From an uncultured euryarchaeote (lineage in GTDB: Archaea > Nanohalarchaeota > Nanosalinia > Nanosalinales > Nanosalinaceae), in assembly GCA_937132175.1 (NCBI GenBank), contig CAKZNU010000081.1:1-5236 (forward strand): 5,236 bases of DNA, read 5' to 3'. Within the stretch, counting starts at the first letter, position 1; every line of letters begins with the position of its first letter. The position numbers and the translations under genes were made by a program. The notes beneath the pieces are model-generated. The model did not search any database. It saw nothing but the letters and a program-made list of their open reading frames with translations, and was not told the DNA's origin. Positions 5,052 to 5,236 of this stretch are shown one piece after another.

Positions 5052-5236
5052 TTACTCAAGATCGATGTACATGTTGTAACTGACCAGCTTGTCCTCGCCT
5101 GTTGCGACAAGCATCTGATAGTCAGCTGCTTCTCCGTTGAATGATACGGCTCCTGTGTCTATAGCCTCGCCCATGAAGATTGGGGTGTTTGAGTCACTCA
5201 GGAGTGCCGTGGTCCAGACCTCGCCCCCTGTGGAGT
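5052..5236 (-). CDS. Unrecognised acidic protein, C-terminal 60 residues only
   Basis: A minus-strand reading frame is open from the right edge to a TAA at 5054-5052, giving 60 visible residues that end YIDLE; the start is outside the window. I do not recognise a family. The tail is acidic (Asp/Glu exceed Lys, no Arg seen), rich in Thr, Ser, Gly and Ala, with alternating hydrophobic positions suggestive of beta strands, and has no membrane segment in the visible part. This could suit an extracellular or soluble beta-rich domain of a halophile, but that is inference. Support that it is coding: the amino-acid composition matches the organism's acidic soluble proteins and the frame ends just before a hairpin shared with the convergent gene. 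It points away from the carotenoid cluster, so no functional link is implied. Confidence 0.65.
   Translation of the reverse strand, partial: STGGEVWTTALLSDSNTPIFMGEAIDTGAVSFNGEAADYQMLVATGEDKLVSYNMYIDLE

Overview
The window looks like a piece of a moderate-GC, salt-loving archaeal genome. The archaeal assignment rests on a TFB gene, on TATA-like boxes about 25-30 nt upstream of start codons that lack leader sequences, and on internal Shine-Dalgarno sites of the archaeal GGTGATC type. The soluble proteins are rich in Asp and Glu, as expected for a salt-in halophile. Base composition looks roughly balanced and Arg is often coded AGA/AGG, unlike typical high-GC Halobacteria. The TFB N-terminus also differs clearly from the haloarchaeal form I remember. 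My best guess is Nanohaloarchaeota (DPANN) or a similarly diverged halophile. This is an inference; there is no rRNA in the window to settle it.

Layout, left to right. (1) 1-392, minus strand: the N-terminal part of TFB, running off the left edge, with its own TATA box. (2) 479-3558, minus strand: a tightly packed operon read right to left as phytoene/carotenoid desaturase (crtI or crtD type), lycopene elongase (lyeJ, UbiA family) and bisanhydrobacterioruberin hydratase (cruF). (3) 3559-3671: a 113-nt divergent promoter region. (4) 3672-4484, plus strand: phytoene synthase crtB. (5) 4521-4994, plus strand: an unrecognised protein with about six membrane segments. (6) 4982-5042: a 16-bp direct repeat around the stop codon, then a strong GC-rich hairpin. 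(7) 5052-5236, minus strand: the C-terminal end of an unrecognised acidic protein that runs off the right edge and converges on the hairpin.

Together, crtB, the desaturase, lyeJ and cruF make up most of a C50 carotenoid (bacterioruberin) pathway. CrtB joins two GGPP to phytoene, CrtI desaturates to lycopene, LyeJ adds C5 units and hydrates the ends, and CruF hydrates the resulting termini. Only one desaturase is present and no GGPP synthase is seen, so 3,4-desaturation and precursor supply must come from elsewhere or from a dual-function enzyme.

The most notable point is the lyeJ start. Its conserved N-terminus continues 28 codons upstream of the first ATG into a region with no ATG, GTG or TTG. 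There is, however, an in-frame ATC placed exactly 6 nt after GGTGA and overlapping the upstream gene by 14 nt. This is the same geometry as the GTG start of cruF.
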